64,000 nucleotides of DNA from Umbilicaria muhlenbergii (lineage: Eukaryota; Ascomycota; Lecanoromycetes; Umbilicariales; Umbilicariaceae), in assembly GCA_000611775.1 (NCBI GenBank), contig KK106982.1:4596996-4660995 (forward strand), in the 5' to 3' direction. Below the pieces are notes generated by a model that was not told the DNA's origin, ran no database searches, and saw nothing but the letters and a program-made list of their open reading frames with translations. Below, piece by piece: positions 11,363 through 22,769 of the stretch. Position numbers and translations under genes: made by a program. Position 1 is the first letter of the stretch; each line of letters begins with the position of its first letter.

Positions 11363-12549
11363 TTATGCCAGCCTCTGTCGCTTTGCATCGGCCTCCTCGT
11401 CACTATCACCGTCATCTACCACCTCTTCGTCCTCATCTTCCTCGTCACTAACCATCGTGAGATCATCGGCTTCTGGGTCTTCCTCATCTTCCACATCTGT
11501 ATCCCTACCCCTCTTCAACCCCTTCATCTTTCTCGTCTGCAGATCGCCAAGGTCCTGCTTGCCTAGATGGATGCGCCCGATCTTGTCGCCCACGATATCC
11601 GTTTCCACATTCTTCTTTGGTCGCGCCTAATCGCATTCAAGAGTCAGCATATCCCTCTGTACTAGGTCCACCTTCCCCCCGATCTAGAAACAGTAGCGTG
11701 CGAAACGAGAAACATACCTCTGTCCCCTTGGCCTTCTTCAACGCCTCCTTCATCATCCCCTCATCCGCCTCCCTAATCCTCCCCACTCTAAAATCGATCC
11801 TCGGCCCCATTTCCTCCACCTCCACCCTCGGCAACCGCTGCCCACTCCTCTTCGTCACAATCCTCCAAACCCGCATATGGATCTGCGGCTTCTGCCCCCC
11901 CTCCACCCCCTCATCTTCCTCCCCCACCGCAAAACTCACCAAATACTGCAACCCCTCCACATCGACCGTACTCGCCTCGCCGCCCTTGAAGAAATCCACA
12001 AACATGCTCTTCGCAAGTGTATACGCATTCGGCGTCGGGCTCTCAAACAACGTGCCCGAAAAACTCAACAGCGGCTTCACGCCGACCCTGCACTTCTCGC
12101 CCCTGAACTGCGCGAGCGAGCGCGCCGTCTCCGGCACGACGAGCAGCTCGAGCATGTCGAGCACCCCGCCGCCGAAACAGCGCACCCACGTGAGGGCGTG
12201 CGGGCGTTTCTTGGAGTGCGAGCCGAAGACGAGGAGGGCGGCGTCGTTTTTGCGCGAGAAGAACTCGAGGCTGCCGGCGTCGTCGAAGGGGTGGATGGCG
12301 TTTTTCTTGGTGAAGCGGATGGCGAGGGGGCGCTTGAGCGAGTGCAGGTCGGTGAGGACGTGGGTGACGAGGGAGGAGGTGCTGCTGCCTTTGAGGAAGA
12401 GCGTCGTTTTGGGGTTTTCGTGCGTGTGGGGCTCGCGCTTTTCGAGGGCGCGCTTGGAGCGGGCGTTTTTGGGTTGGCTGGGGGAGGATGGTTAGCTTGG
12501 CTTGTCGGAAAGGTTGAGGGGGGTGGGAAGCGCACATTTGACGCAGCAT
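11363..12549 (-). CDS. RPF2: Ribosome production factor 2 (Brix domain)
   Basis: RPF2 acts in the nucleolus with RRS1 to load the 5S RNP onto pre-60S particles. Three exons (12549-12536, 12477-11718, 11626-11363) encode 345 residues. The first exon is only 14 nt; splicing gives MLRQIQPKNARSKRALEKR, which matches the family start, so the tiny exon is well supported. The Brix domain covers about residues 28-235 and includes FLKGSSTSSLVTHVL, FFSRKNDAALLVFGSHSKK and the acidic mid-region. The C-terminus is a long acidic tract (EDEEDPEADDL, then SDEEDEDEEVVDDGDSDEE) ending in KRQRLA. The antisense strand carries very long open frames across this GC-rich gene; these are shadows. Confidence 0.95.
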
Positions 12550-12970
12550 TGTGCTTTTGATTTGGGTCGATGGGCACGAAGGCATGGGTGGGATTTTTGG
12601 AGTTGCGGAAAAGTTTCGGGGGCGAGGGGGGGAAAGAGTTCGCGAGTCGGCTAAAATTGTCAAACGGGTAAGGCTGAGAGGCATGGGTCTACGACGACCT
12701 TGTCACGCTTGTGTGCGATGGGCCTCTAAGGTAGCATAGTACTTGTAAGAGCCACGGACCGGCCCATCATATGCAAAATGGCTGTCTATATTATGCATGA
12801 GAGCATGAGAGACAGTTACCTATAAGCGGTCTCAACGCTCACATTGACATTGACATTAGCGTCTTAGTCTTCATATTCCGCTTGCGGGCCACACTGCTGT
12901 AGCCAGCAGCTACAAAAGAGAACCATGTGAACTGATTGTTGGGTGCCTGTATTGCTTTCTCTTCCGAAAT
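12550..12970. other. Intergenic, RPF2 promoter / oxygenase 3' flank
   Basis: Presumed RPF2 5' flank and 3' flank of the next minus-strand gene. Around 12837-12862 is a short run of imperfect hexamers (CATTGA-type). No gene is supported. Confidence 0.4.
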
Positions 12971-14380
12971 TCATACAGTGGCCTCGGCTTGTGGTTCAAC
13001 ATCACCAATGGCTCCATCATCACCATTCGCTTCAACATCAACAATCGCTCCGTACTCTTCATTGAGCATCCTCAACCGGCTCATAAAAGCATCTCCACCC
13101 ACATACGCCCCTCTCAGCCACCTTTCACCCCCTTCGGAACTGAAGGCCCTCCGCGCATGCAAGACCCGGCGATTGTCGAACACAACACAAGTGCCCTCAT
13201 CCATCCTCGTCTCGAAGACAGCAGCATCGTCCTCCACACGGGCCTTGAATTGTTTTGCCATCTGCAGATATTCCCCCAACTTCGCTGGTATAATGCCGTT
13301 CTCGAACGGCGCTTGGAAAGGCGGGCTCCAGTTAATTGCCGTGATTCTCCGGTCAAGCGCGCGGATTTTGTTAGTCTCAAGCGTGGGCCGAGTGTACTGG
13401 TACCATTGTCCATCATTCTTGTACCGATATGTAATTGGGACTTGGAACAGAGCGGCCAAATGCTCTTTATCGGGTCCTTGGCTCGTCTCAAACATTGCCA
13501 GCACTGCAGCCAGTGCATCGCTGAAGAGGGACTCCCCACCATGCGTACTAGCTTTCATGCAATGGAGAATCTGTACTTTGGGAGGATCGGCCATGTACAG
13601 CAGATCCATGTGGAAGCCGAGGTGGCCGGACGTGTATGCGACGTTTTTTGCCGATGGTACCGATCGCACGTCCCAGGTCGGTCCGTAAAAAGTGTTCTGA
13701 AGGGGCCCGATGCGGGTCGCAATGGAATTGATTGATGTGGGGTCCGAGGGAACCGACGACAGGAAGAAAAGCCCATCGCGGTAGAGGGTATGTAAGGCCC
13801 TGTGCAGCGTGGGTGACGAGTTCATGTACGAATCGTAGTCGAGAGTCAGATTCTTTGATTCAATCCTGATGCGATCCCAAGGCGTTTGACGCATTGAACT
13901 ATATGATGCCCGGAGCTGGGCCCGCACACTGCGGTATTTGGTGAGGAACGACTTGGTGTATCTGCTGGTGTGATTTGCGTATCCTGGGATATCGTTCTGC
14001 CACGTTACGCTGAGGTCGCCATCCCCCGAGTGTTCCGTGCTTTGGAATTTGATGTCGAGAGGAATATCAGCAGTCTCGAACAGTTTTTGGCTTGTAGATG
14101 GATCGACACACTTGGGACAAGAACAGGCATCTCGGAGGAAAATAGGGTGCCGTGTGAGCAGGGAATAGAACTGCGGCCGCATGATGGAGGCAGGTGCCGG
14201 TTTGCATGCCGCTTTGCGTACCGCTTTCGGTGCCGGAGGAGTAGTAGCGACATGTTCTGCTCTCACGAAGGCCCTCCATGATGGGACCAGGCTTGTACCA
14301 GATGGGCCATTGGCATGCAGCACTGACGGGCGGAGGAGCCACGGTGTGGATCGTGTGGAGAGTTGGATTGTGCTGCGCAT
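12971..14380 (-). CDS. Gamma-butyrobetaine hydroxylase-like Fe(II)/2OG dioxygenase
   Basis: A TauD/TfdA-fold oxygenase of the gamma-butyrobetaine/trimethyllysine hydroxylase family; in yeast the nearest counterpart is mitochondrial Aim17. It is one uninterrupted exon of 469 residues from ATG 14380. Residues 1-60 are basic and Ser/Thr-rich, consistent with a mitochondrial presequence. The N-terminal zinc-type motif LRDACSCPKCVDPST spans 82-96 with Cys 86, 88 and 91. The iron ligands are His257 and Asp259 in HLGFHMDLLYMAD and His408 in RRVLHARRAF; the Arg-rich stretch near 408-411 fits 2OG binding. Whether it makes carnitine or acts on another substrate cannot be told. An open frame continues upstream through the assembly gap, but only as low-complexity Pro/Ser sequence, so ATG 14380 is preferred. 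Confidence 0.88.
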   Translation of the reverse strand: MRSTIQLSTRSTPWLLRPSVLHANGPSGTSLVPSWRAFVRAEHVATTPPAPKAVRKAACKPAPASIMRPQFYSLLTRHPIFLRDACSCPKCVDPSTSQKLFETADIPLDIKFQSTEHSGDGDLSVTWQNDIPGYANHTSRYTKSFLTKYRSVRAQLRASYSSMRQTPWDRIRIESKNLTLDYDSYMNSSPTLHRALHTLYRDGLFFLSSVPSDPTSINSIATRIGPLQNTFYGPTWDVRSVPSAKNVAYTSGHLGFHMDLLYMADPPKVQILHCMKASTHGGESLFSDALAAVLAMFETSQGPDKEHLAALFQVPITYRYKNDGQWYQYTRPTLETNKIRALDRRITAINWSPPFQAPFENGIIPAKLGEYLQMAKQFKARVEDDAAVFETRMDEGTCVVFDNRRVLHARRAFSSEGGERWLRGAYVGGDAFMSRLRMLNEEYGAIVDVEANGDDGAIGDVEPQAEATV

Positions 14381-14408
14381 CGCACGAAGCGCAGCGGGTT
14401 GCTGGAAT

Positions 14409-14551
14409 CTGGGGGAGGGGGAGGGGAAGGGAGGGGAAGGGAAGGGGAAGGGAAGGGAAGGGAANNNNNNNNNNNNNNNNNNNNNNNNNNNNNNNNNNNN
14501 NNNNNNNNNNNNNNNNNNNNAGGGGGGCCAGGGGGGGCAGGGGGGGGGGTC
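14409..14551. repeat. Purine (G-rich) simple-sequence tract flanking an assembly gap
   Basis: The plus strand runs GGGGGAGGGGGAGGGGAAGG and further (GGGAA)-like units up to 14464, then 56 undetermined bases (14465-14520), then more G-runs to about 14551. Multiple runs of four or more G make quadruplex or triplex formation plausible. The tract sits in the shared upstream region of the oxygenase and TPC1 genes. Confidence 0.85.
14465..14520. other. Assembly gap (56 N)
   Basis: Fifty-six undetermined bases inside a purine microsatellite. True length is unknown, and protein reading frames drawn across it have no meaning. Confidence 0.99.
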
Positions 14552-14773
14552 TGGTTGAGACGCCAAGGCTGAAAGGCTCGCTTAGGTGCCTGGGGTGCAA
14601 GCAGCGCGGCAGTGAGCGAGCGAGCGAGCGAGCGCGCGTCCAGAGTCCGACGTGTCCGACCAATGTTCGCCACTCCAATCAAGCCGCCCGTTTGCATCCA
14701 GCAGAAGCACAGTTGCGGGCCTCCCTGTGAGGGCCCGCCAGATGCATGTCAGGAGGTGGCGAGCATCTCAAGG

Positions 14774-15977
14774 ATGAGGTGGGCCATTGCCGACTCCGGC
14801 CTGCCTAGCTCCCAACGTACTGACAATCGGCATTGTCAGGGCACAAGACAGCAGGTCGTCGTTGCCGGAGCCATTGCCGGTCTGGTGTCAAGGTGGATGC
14901 CTCCAGCACAACTCGGCTGCCCATACGCGTGGCTAACGGTGCACCCTCAGGTTTTGCATAGCACCGCTCGATGTCGTCAAGATTCGTCTGCAACTGCAGA
15001 CCCATCCACCGCGTAACTTTGTACCAGGTCAGACTCATGCCGGACCGATCTACAGAGGCACGTTCCCGACATTTCAAGCCATCCTCCGCGAAGAAGGCAT
15101 AACAGTGAGTCCTAACAACCACCCCGACGCCCTCTTCAAACCCTCGCATTCCCCTCCCCTCCTCCTCCCCCTTCTCCCCTCCAACCGTTCCATCGACCTC
15201 AACCTTGCATCCCTTCCACTCCACCTTCCACTTTCCCCCGCTAACCCCCCCGCCCAGGCCTTCTGGAAAGGCAACATCCCCGCCGAACTCCTCTACATCC
15301 TCTACGGCTCCCTCCAATTCAGCATCTACCGCTCCACGACCCTCGCCCTGCACGCCCTCCCCCCCTCCCTCCACCCCCCCACCTACATCGAGTCCTTCAT
15401 CTCCGGCGCCCTCGCCGGCGCCGCCGCCACGTCCCTCACCTACCCCCTCGACCTCCTCCGCACCCGCTTCGCCGCCCAAGGCAAAGAAAAAGTCTACAAA
15501 TCCGTCCGCGCCGGCATCCGCCACATCTGGCGGCACGAAGGCCCCGCCGGCTTCTTCCAAGGCCTCGGCGCCGGTGTGGCGCAGGTCGTGCCGTACATGG
15601 GCCTCTTCTTCTCGACGTACGAAGCGCTGCGCCCGCCGCTCTCGGCGCTCTCCCTCCCCTTCGGCTCCGGCGACGCCACCGCAGGGGTGCTGGCGAGCAT
15701 CACGGCGAAAACGGGCACTTTCCCGCTCGACCTGATCCGCAAGCGGCTGCAGGTGCAGGGGCCGACGAGGGGGAAGTATGTCGGTGGCGGGTATATGGAG
15801 GTGTATGAGCGCGGGGTGTGGGATGCGGGGAGGAGGATTGTGGCGGGGGAGGGGTGGAGGGGCTTGTATCGCGGCTTGGGCGTCGGGCTGGTGAAGGCGG
15901 CGCCGGCGAGTGCGGTGACGATGTGGACGTATGAGAGGGCGTTGAGGGAGCTGAAGAGGTGGGAGGTGTTAGATTGA
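14774..15977 (+). CDS. TPC1: Mitochondrial thiamine pyrophosphate carrier 1
   Basis: TPC1 is an inner-membrane mitochondrial carrier that imports thiamine pyrophosphate in exchange for nucleotides. Exons 14774-14892, 14951-15104 and 15258-15977 encode 330 residues in three carrier repeats. The repeat signatures are [27 protein letters not shown] and [14 protein letters not shown], each PxD with the basic partner. Family-specific text includes [32 protein letters not shown] and [21 protein letters not shown]. The third exon is very GC-rich with C-ending codons. The start is the nearest ATG giving the usual short N-terminus; the frame is also open upstream to an ATG at 14612, but that extension is low-complexity. 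Confidence 0.9.
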
Positions 15978-16676
15978 AGGGGGGCGGGGGGGTGGCGGGG
16001 GGGGAGGGGGTTTGTAGGAGGGTTTCGACTGATCGGTGGGGAGTCGGTGCATTGCTAATGGAGTACGGTTTGGAAGCTGATTGGTCGTATGGCTGGGACT
16101 AGTAGTCCTATGGAGCATGTTGTCGTTGCATGGTCATGGATTATGGATTGAGTTGGCTCATGAATGATCGATTGAGTTGGCTCATGAATGCTTTTTCCTT
16201 CTTGGTGCCAATTATAATATCCTACGTTACTACACCTCCGCACGTGTCTCATGTAATCAAAGACTTGTTGCTCCATTCCCTTGTCCGATGCCATTGTGAA
16301 CAATGGTCTTGATCAGATCCAGGCAACACAATCCCTCTAGTAATCATCCAAGGTGCAATGGCCGAACCCTGGGATAGTTATTGACTACAGGACATCATGC
16401 ATTCGTCACAGTCCTAGGGAGGGAAGGCACATTAGGCAGAGATGATTTGGGGTTTGCCGACCCTGACGCCCTACGCTAAAGTAGCTGTATATGCGCTTTT
16501 CGTAAATCATTACATGTCCTCCCTCATCCTTAATCATTACAGGAAAACCGTCAGCAGCAAGTGCGCCGACTTGGGTACAGGCGATCGCGATACCAGCGAG
16601 CCATCAGTCCCCCGAGCCTTCCGATACAAAAGGAAAACCCATCTCACAAATACAATTGCCCACTCGAGAAAACCGC
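15978..16676. other. Convergent spacer TPC1 / C2H2 factor
   Basis: Begins with a G-rich run (about 15977-16015, several GGGG blocks) just after the TPC1 stop and holds a short tandem duplication at 16146-16190. No gene is supported. Confidence 0.5.
16146..16190. repeat. Two-copy tandem repeat of a 21-bp unit
   Basis: The 21-base word starting GATTGAGTTGGCTCATGAAT occurs at 16146-16166 and again at 16170-16190 with no mismatch, a period of 24. Function unknown. Confidence 0.9.
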
Positions 16677-19369
16677 TCATTCCTCCATCAGGTCCGGCAT
16701 GCCGAGGTTATGAGCTAGTTCTGTGCCGCGGCCAGACCAAGCGGTGGGCCCGAAGGCCGAGAGTTCGTGGAACATGACGTCATTACCACTGGACATCAGG
16801 CTCGATGTGCCTTGGGCAGCGTCGAATAGAGGGAAATCACCGACAGGCTTCTGTGTCATATCTTCGAAGCCTTCATCCATTTGGGTGTCGTTATTAGAAT
16901 AGGGCGAGTAGAACATGAGGTGGCCCTGAGCGCCAGGTGAGAGACGTGGGACTTGCCCGTGGTGAGGGTGCTCGAAAGACATCGATGGATTGCGGCTAAA
17001 GGCATCGAGAGGTCGATTCTCTATTGAACTTGCAGGGGTGACCATTTGGGCGTTATACGAAGTGAAGTCATTGTTCATGTTGCTCCAGTCAAAGTTGTCA
17101 CCGAACAAGGGATCTTGGTCTGGTAGCGAAGTCGCAAACGAAGAGGGAATGGTAGCCTCATTGGCCACTGGTGACGCATCCCATGACGACCTGTGGGGAT
17201 CATTTGAATATTCAGAAGGGTCTGCAGGTGTGAAAGCACGGTAAGGATCGTTGAAGGTGAAGTCTGGCTGGAATGGAACAAATGAGCGATCAATGTCCAT
17301 TGTTGGATCATCCATGTTCGAATAGGGAGTCGATTCTTCCGACGCGATCGTGGAACCATTCAGGGATTGCTGATCGGCGTAGGAGCCATACATGTGAGTG
17401 GATGAAGATACTTCGTCGTATTCGGATGTGGTCGCATCATATGTATGCGAATCAGGCGTCGTGATGGAATGTGGCCCAGGGGTGGTGATCTGAGGGGTCG
17501 GTGGTGTCTTGGAACTTGCCGCTTTCTTCCCGGTGCTCTTCGTGTTGTTCTTGGAGCGGACATAGATCCAGCCATGAGCCTTTTCCATGTGCTGTTTGCA
17601 ATTCGACTCCCTTTTGCTTTGGTACGTGCATGGGTGGAACTGGCACTTGTACATTGATGGCGCAGTAGAGTGCTTGTCATTGACATGACGGTCTCTCTCT
17701 TTCTCTGTCGGCCAACCATACTTGTGATATTTGCACGAAGACTCCATGCATTTCCAGGGCCGGGAATGCGTCTTTTCGTGCTTGCTAGTTGCAATGTTAG
17801 CATATTTTAGATTTGAAGACTGAAGTGGGGATATACGTCAAATCACAAGGTCGCTTGAACACTTTGTCACATTCCCTACACTGTTGCGCTGTATCTTTGA
17901 CTGCGGGCTGGGCGGACTTGCGTTTGCGAGCCATCGATCGCATGACGTCGTCATCTGACCCTTCACTCAAAGATCTCTTGAGCCCATGATGTTGGGTCAC
18001 CAAGGAATCGTTTGGGACGATAGGAGCACCCGTCCGAAGTGAATAGGACCGGCCGTCTTTTGTCCTTACAAGCTCGAGTGGACGGCCAGTCCGAACAACG
18101 CCACCTTCAAGGGTAAGCGTTTCACCACTGCGACAGTCAGTGAAAGCAGACGTTAATGGGAAGCGGTGCCTTACTCATGGGGATCGACTCCGTCGGAGCT
18201 CCCGCGGGCGGCCATCGCTTCTCTGGAGGCGGCCAATAAGTCTGCGTATTGACGGACCTGCTCGGTGAGATCGAGGAAATATCCGTTAGTATAAGGTCTG
18301 TCGGTTGGTCGTCGCTGATCTTGTTCGTTGAGGTATTCGACGGTCGTGTGGATACACTGGATCGACGTCTCGCAGAATCTGAGGAACGAAGCCTTGGATA
18401 CGGACCACTTCTTTACGCCGGAAGAAAACCCATGAGTAACCAAACGCCTTTCCCCAGAACAAGAGTCACTCACCGGTGCTAGCCAAAGTAGGAGCTTCTC
18501 CAAGTCTCGGAGACAAGTAATCTCCTTGCGCCCAACTCGATACGGGATCCCACTGATTAGTGGATGGAAATCTTTCAAGATAGGTTCTTGCACTATGGGA
18601 TTTATTATGTGTTTTTGAATCTGTCTGCAAGCATATTCGCTAAGTGCATGCTGCGTTCCATTCATCGGACCCATAATCGACGCGATGGTTCCATTGACCC
18701 CAGAGTGTGCGCGACCTGTATCAACTGCTGAGGATGTAGTGCTGATCGCACTGGCGCCACCTCCACGGAGGGGTAATGTTAGGTTGTGGACTAAGTAAAC
18801 ATTAGCTTCTATTGTCAGCATCAAAGATGAGATAATGTTATACCTTGTTTCACCTCTGCACAATCCTCTACAAGCGAGTGCTCGGAGCCGGTAACAGTAG
18901 AACCGATGCCACTATCGGACGAATGATGCTTGTTAACTGCTCGAGCTTTATGTAAATGGAGCCGGTCAGTATCAGGTGAATCCTCGCCATTCAAGCCCTG
19001 GTCAAGCATAAAGGCAGGCACTGGTAAGCCGTCTGCCAGCAGGGTGTCCTGGCTGTCGGCAGAGAGTGACTGGGAGCCCGATAAACTTTGCTCAAAGGCT
19101 CCGAGTATGTTTGCAATGCGACGTTCTCCAGCGGCGACAGCATTTTCCAAAGCCCTAGGACATGTTGGGGACCTTCTCGGTAGCGACGGTATGTTCAAGA
19201 TGGGATCACGCTCTGCTGAAGGTGGCGACGTTGGACAATGGAATGTGGAACTCTTTCTCAGGTTCGAATTTACGGGATCATAACCATGATGTGTGGATGA
19301 AGGATAGTGAGGCGTGGGGTGCGCGCTGGTTATGTAGCGGCGCCGAGGGTTGGTGTGTGTTGAAGTCAT
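16677..19369 (-). CDS. C2H2 zinc-finger transcription factor, fungal type
   Basis: Five exons (19369-18844, 18790-18474, 18410-18175, 18127-17837, 17784-16677) encode 825 residues. The N-terminal half carries a conserved fungal region: ACRQIQKHIINPIVQ, then CETSIQCIHTTVEYLNEQDQ and RRPTDRPYTNGYFLDL. A classical finger CRECDKVFKRPCDLTKHEKTH lies at 443-463, its last part contributed by exon 5. Two atypical fingers with extra Cys and His follow (CMESSCKYHKYGW...H and CQFHPCTYQSKRESN...H). A basic GRKRKS-like stretch near residues 420-435 (MARKRKSAQ) is a likely nuclear signal. The C-terminal 270 residues are Ser/Thr/Pro/Asp-rich, as in activation domains. Intron 2 (18473-18411, 63 nt) is in frame and stop-free. 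The regulated pathway is unknown. Confidence 0.85.
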
Positions 19370-22300
19370 CCTGACTGGTCAGGCGTCCAACACCCTGAAA
19401 TGTCTCTGATTGACTTTGTGTGGGTAATGCCTATGCTGCAGTGTTAGTATGTCTTTCGAGAACGCTCCAATCTAGCGAAAGATGACTCACGAGTCTGGCT
19501 TGGTGGGATCCCAATCAAGAGGGCGGCTTTGAGCTCTCCAAAAGATAGATTCGTAAGGCTGGGTTCGGACAGACGTGCGAACAAGCGTCAAGACGGAAGC
19601 TCCTCTGGTCAAGCGCCCGGGAAGGTCATCGATCGTGTTGGCTCAGCCTTGCAGTGACGGCAGGACGAAGAGCAACAAGATGCTGGCGGCAATGTTGAGA
19701 GCGTGTATAGAGATAATGTTCCACCGTCAATGGGCGACCGCTACTCCAAGAAGGCAGTGCGAGTCCGAGAAGGTGCATTCAGCGGGGGAACGGGGTTGTG
19801 TAGAGTAGAACGGATGGCAGCAATGGCGGGAGGATGGGCGAGAGTATATGAACGCGGCGTCGGTGCAATCGGAGGTCCTTATCAGCACAGGGGAGCGAGA
19901 GTGAATAGAAGACTCGACCCCACCGAGTACTCGTACATTACCCAGCGGAGGAGGAGAGACGAGAAGGGAGGTTTGGTCTGATGAAGGAGAGTGTCTTTGG
20001 GACACGGTGGATGACACCAATAATACGAATCCGCCTGGGAGTACGCCAGGCAGCAGCGCAACCTGCGTGACCCCAGTTATCGCCGAGCTAGTCCGCGATA
20101 AGCACTAGCGTTGAGATTCGAGGCCCGCTCTGGCGCAAGAGGCGAAGCACAAGGCTCGTCAATTGGGCCGGCCTTTTGCGAATGCCAGCGCCAGGGTGGG
20201 CCCCTGTCGTTTGGCGAGTATTTGTCGTACCACAGGGGGCATTTTCTGTCCCGCTCCTGTATCGAGATCCCGCTGCTCATTGCTCGCACGGAGGACCCTC
20301 GCACCCCTCGCACCCCTCGGTACTCGTACCTTACTCGTACTCCGAGTACTCCACCAAAGTAGCGAGCCCAGTACCAGTACGACAGCACGGAATGCATGGT
20401 TCTTGCCCTTCCGTTTGCCAGGCCCGCCAGGCCATTCATCTTTGCCAACCTTTGCGGCATTTGCGGCATTTGCGACATTTCTTTTGACTTCTGACCGCTT
20501 CAGTGCGTCCACTCGCGCTTAGCTCTACGGCTTTTCCTGGAGAGGCCGTCGTTGTCACCGCACGAGGACGGGTGCTGTGGTCCGCCGAGAGGGCTGCTTT
20601 AGGGTCCTCCATATTGTCACGTTACCTTAGAGATGAAGTACCAAATATCGATCGGTATCGGTGTCTAGTTGCGAGTATGCGACGGACGCTTCGTCAATGT
20701 ACGATGGGCCGCACCCCGCTCTTTGAGCCGCACCCTTTGGTGGAGGTAGGAGGTACCAAGCGCAATTTGCCGTGCATTGGAGTCGGTGAAGCCCTTGCGT
20801 CGGGCCCTAAATCATCCGCAGCAATGTTGATGGTACACCGTGGGGGCCCCTTGACCGTTTGACACCGTGAGCATAATGAGCATAAGCAATGGCCAATCCT
20901 CGGCTTGAATCGCTCCAAGCCCTTCACGCATCCACCCACCCGCGCCCGCATTTAAGGCGACAAAATGCACGGCCCCCAAATGTCTCTTCCAAGATGCGGT
21001 TCCCGATACAGTACCGTGGGTACGTCGGCGTCGAACACACGCGTATTGTGGTAGTTCTTTGTACGGGGCTGTGGACACTGCTGTGATGGTCCGATAGACC
21101 ATTCTAGAACGGTAGGAATGCTTCGTCATCCGGTGTGTCTAGCTTCGTCCGCAGTTTCGTCATGTGTGTCTTGGCAATCCGGCGTGTAACCGCCACTCAG
21201 CAGGGCTAGGATACGCATCCTTCCACTGGTGGCAGAAGCCAACAGTTGGTGGTGGCTTTTCCCCTATTCTTCTCGTGCTCTGCCTTCTGCACTTCGACGG
21301 CCGCTCAAGTGAATGAGAGTTTGCAGATGATCATGCCGCGGGTTCAATCGCTCGACGTCCAGAGCTGGACTCCGCAATGGTCCCAAGCCCAATCGCGATA
21401 ATGATCTGCATGAATTGCTCCGTCTCCGCCCATGGACGCCCCGTTGCGCCGTTAGTCGAAGCGGCACCGTACGTTTAGCGGGACAAAGGTACAATTAGCA
21501 GCACCGCTAGCAAGGCCGTGAGTCACTGCGCGATTGCAGTGAATCCTTCGAGCAGCCGGAAGACATCCTTAAGGGAGGGTAAGCAACTTTCAATACACCA
21601 ACTCTTGCATCGCGGATGCGCTTGTTGAATGCCGAGACATTGCTGTTAGTACGAGCGTACGAGTACTGTACTCTACCCGTTTGTTGCCATTCGCAATCCA
21701 TGTCCGTACTTGGAGTAGTTTCCCCATCGCAGATCCCTGTCACATGGCTTGCCATAGGCACGCCTCGCCAGGTTGCACGAGCACGAACTGCACCCTCTCA
21801 GGGCTGGAGCTGTAAGGCTTATCCATTGCAGGTCGTACGGTCTCCTTGTGAGATGGTGCGCGTTGACGCTGGGTCCTTTCTGGGATTCCGGGATACGTGT
21901 CGCCACTGTAGGGGCTCCTAGGGCTGCTTTGGTGTTGCAGTCGTTTCGACACCCTCACTCCATGTTCCACACAACTTTTCTGGAGTGAGTCCGTTCATAG
22001 TATACATGCCTTAACAGATCACGCAGAACAGCTCAGTGCCATGCGCACCAATAATTAATGTGGCTGTTGTGAACAAAGAATCCGAGTTCTGAGCGAACTC
22101 AGGCAACACCTCGACAAGAAACAAGAAACAGCTGCATTCAGATACGCTAAAAGGGATCGGGATGCAAAGTAGAGCTCACCGATATCAAGTCCTCAAATCT
22201 ACGCACTTGGACTTCGCTCTTGATCCTCTTAACCGGAAAGCCCACGTGCAGACAGTTATGTAACAGAGGCTTTCAAGTCAAGGCAATAATACTTTTATGA

Positions 22301-22769
22301 AGAATGACTAGTTTTAGTGTGATGTAACCATCTGAAAGTAAGGTACTTCACTGCTATGATATTGGACCTTTCACATCCCGTGTGCACTTCGCAGCGGTAG
22401 ACCTCGTCGTCTCCCCAGGACTCCCAACAGTTCGTTATCATTGGTGGGGTGGGGTCGATGGCGAACTAGACAATAATCGACAACCATCTTTACCCTTTGG
22501 TACTACTTCATGGCTCCACCTTCGAGACCATTGTTGCCTATTACTTTGAGCGGTCTTGGTGTTGAACCTCGATATTGACAGCATCGATGAGTCTCGGCTC
22601 ATCCTGTTCACTGACGATTGTACGTCTCCAATGCCGGATACCGTGTCTCCATCCATTGAGTCTGCTCGGACAGGCACCCTTCACTTCATTGCAGTGTATT
22701 GTTCCCTGACCTCAGTCCTTTAGATGAAGAAAGTATGATTTTCCCGCGTTAGCGTCGATTGCACAGACT
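19370..22769. other. 3.4-kb gene-free divergent region
   Basis: This lies between the C2H2 gene (minus) and the carboxylesterase (plus). Several frames are open for 60-130 codons in the GC-rich part (about 20.1-20.9 kb), but on both strands and all frames at once, without splice sites or family likeness, so I treat them as chance. A small run of TACTCGTAC-type words occurs near 20321-20352. Long upstream regions are common for fungal developmental regulators and could hold control sites or an unrecognised non-coding RNA. Confidence 0.5.
19436..19490 (-). other. Probable 5'UTR intron of the C2H2 gene
   Basis: Read on the minus strand, a GTGAGT donor at 19490 is followed by ATACTAAC and a CACTGCAG acceptor ending at 19436, a near-perfect 55-nt fungal intron lying 66 bases upstream of the ATG. 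It is in non-coding sequence and so is best explained as a leader intron. Confidence 0.65.

Noticed and set aside
11617-12560. Long plus-strand frames (227 and 292 codons) antisense to RPF2
   Set aside because: They lie opposite a clear Brix-domain gene in GC-rich DNA, with Ser/Pro/Arg-biased composition and no family likeness.
14181-14730. Several frames crossing the N gap
   Set aside because: They consist of purine-tract translation plus undetermined residues and depend on an arbitrary gap length.
20111-20862. Frames of 80-130 codons on both strands
   Set aside because: All six frames are nearly stop-free in this GC-rich patch; no splice sites or family likeness.
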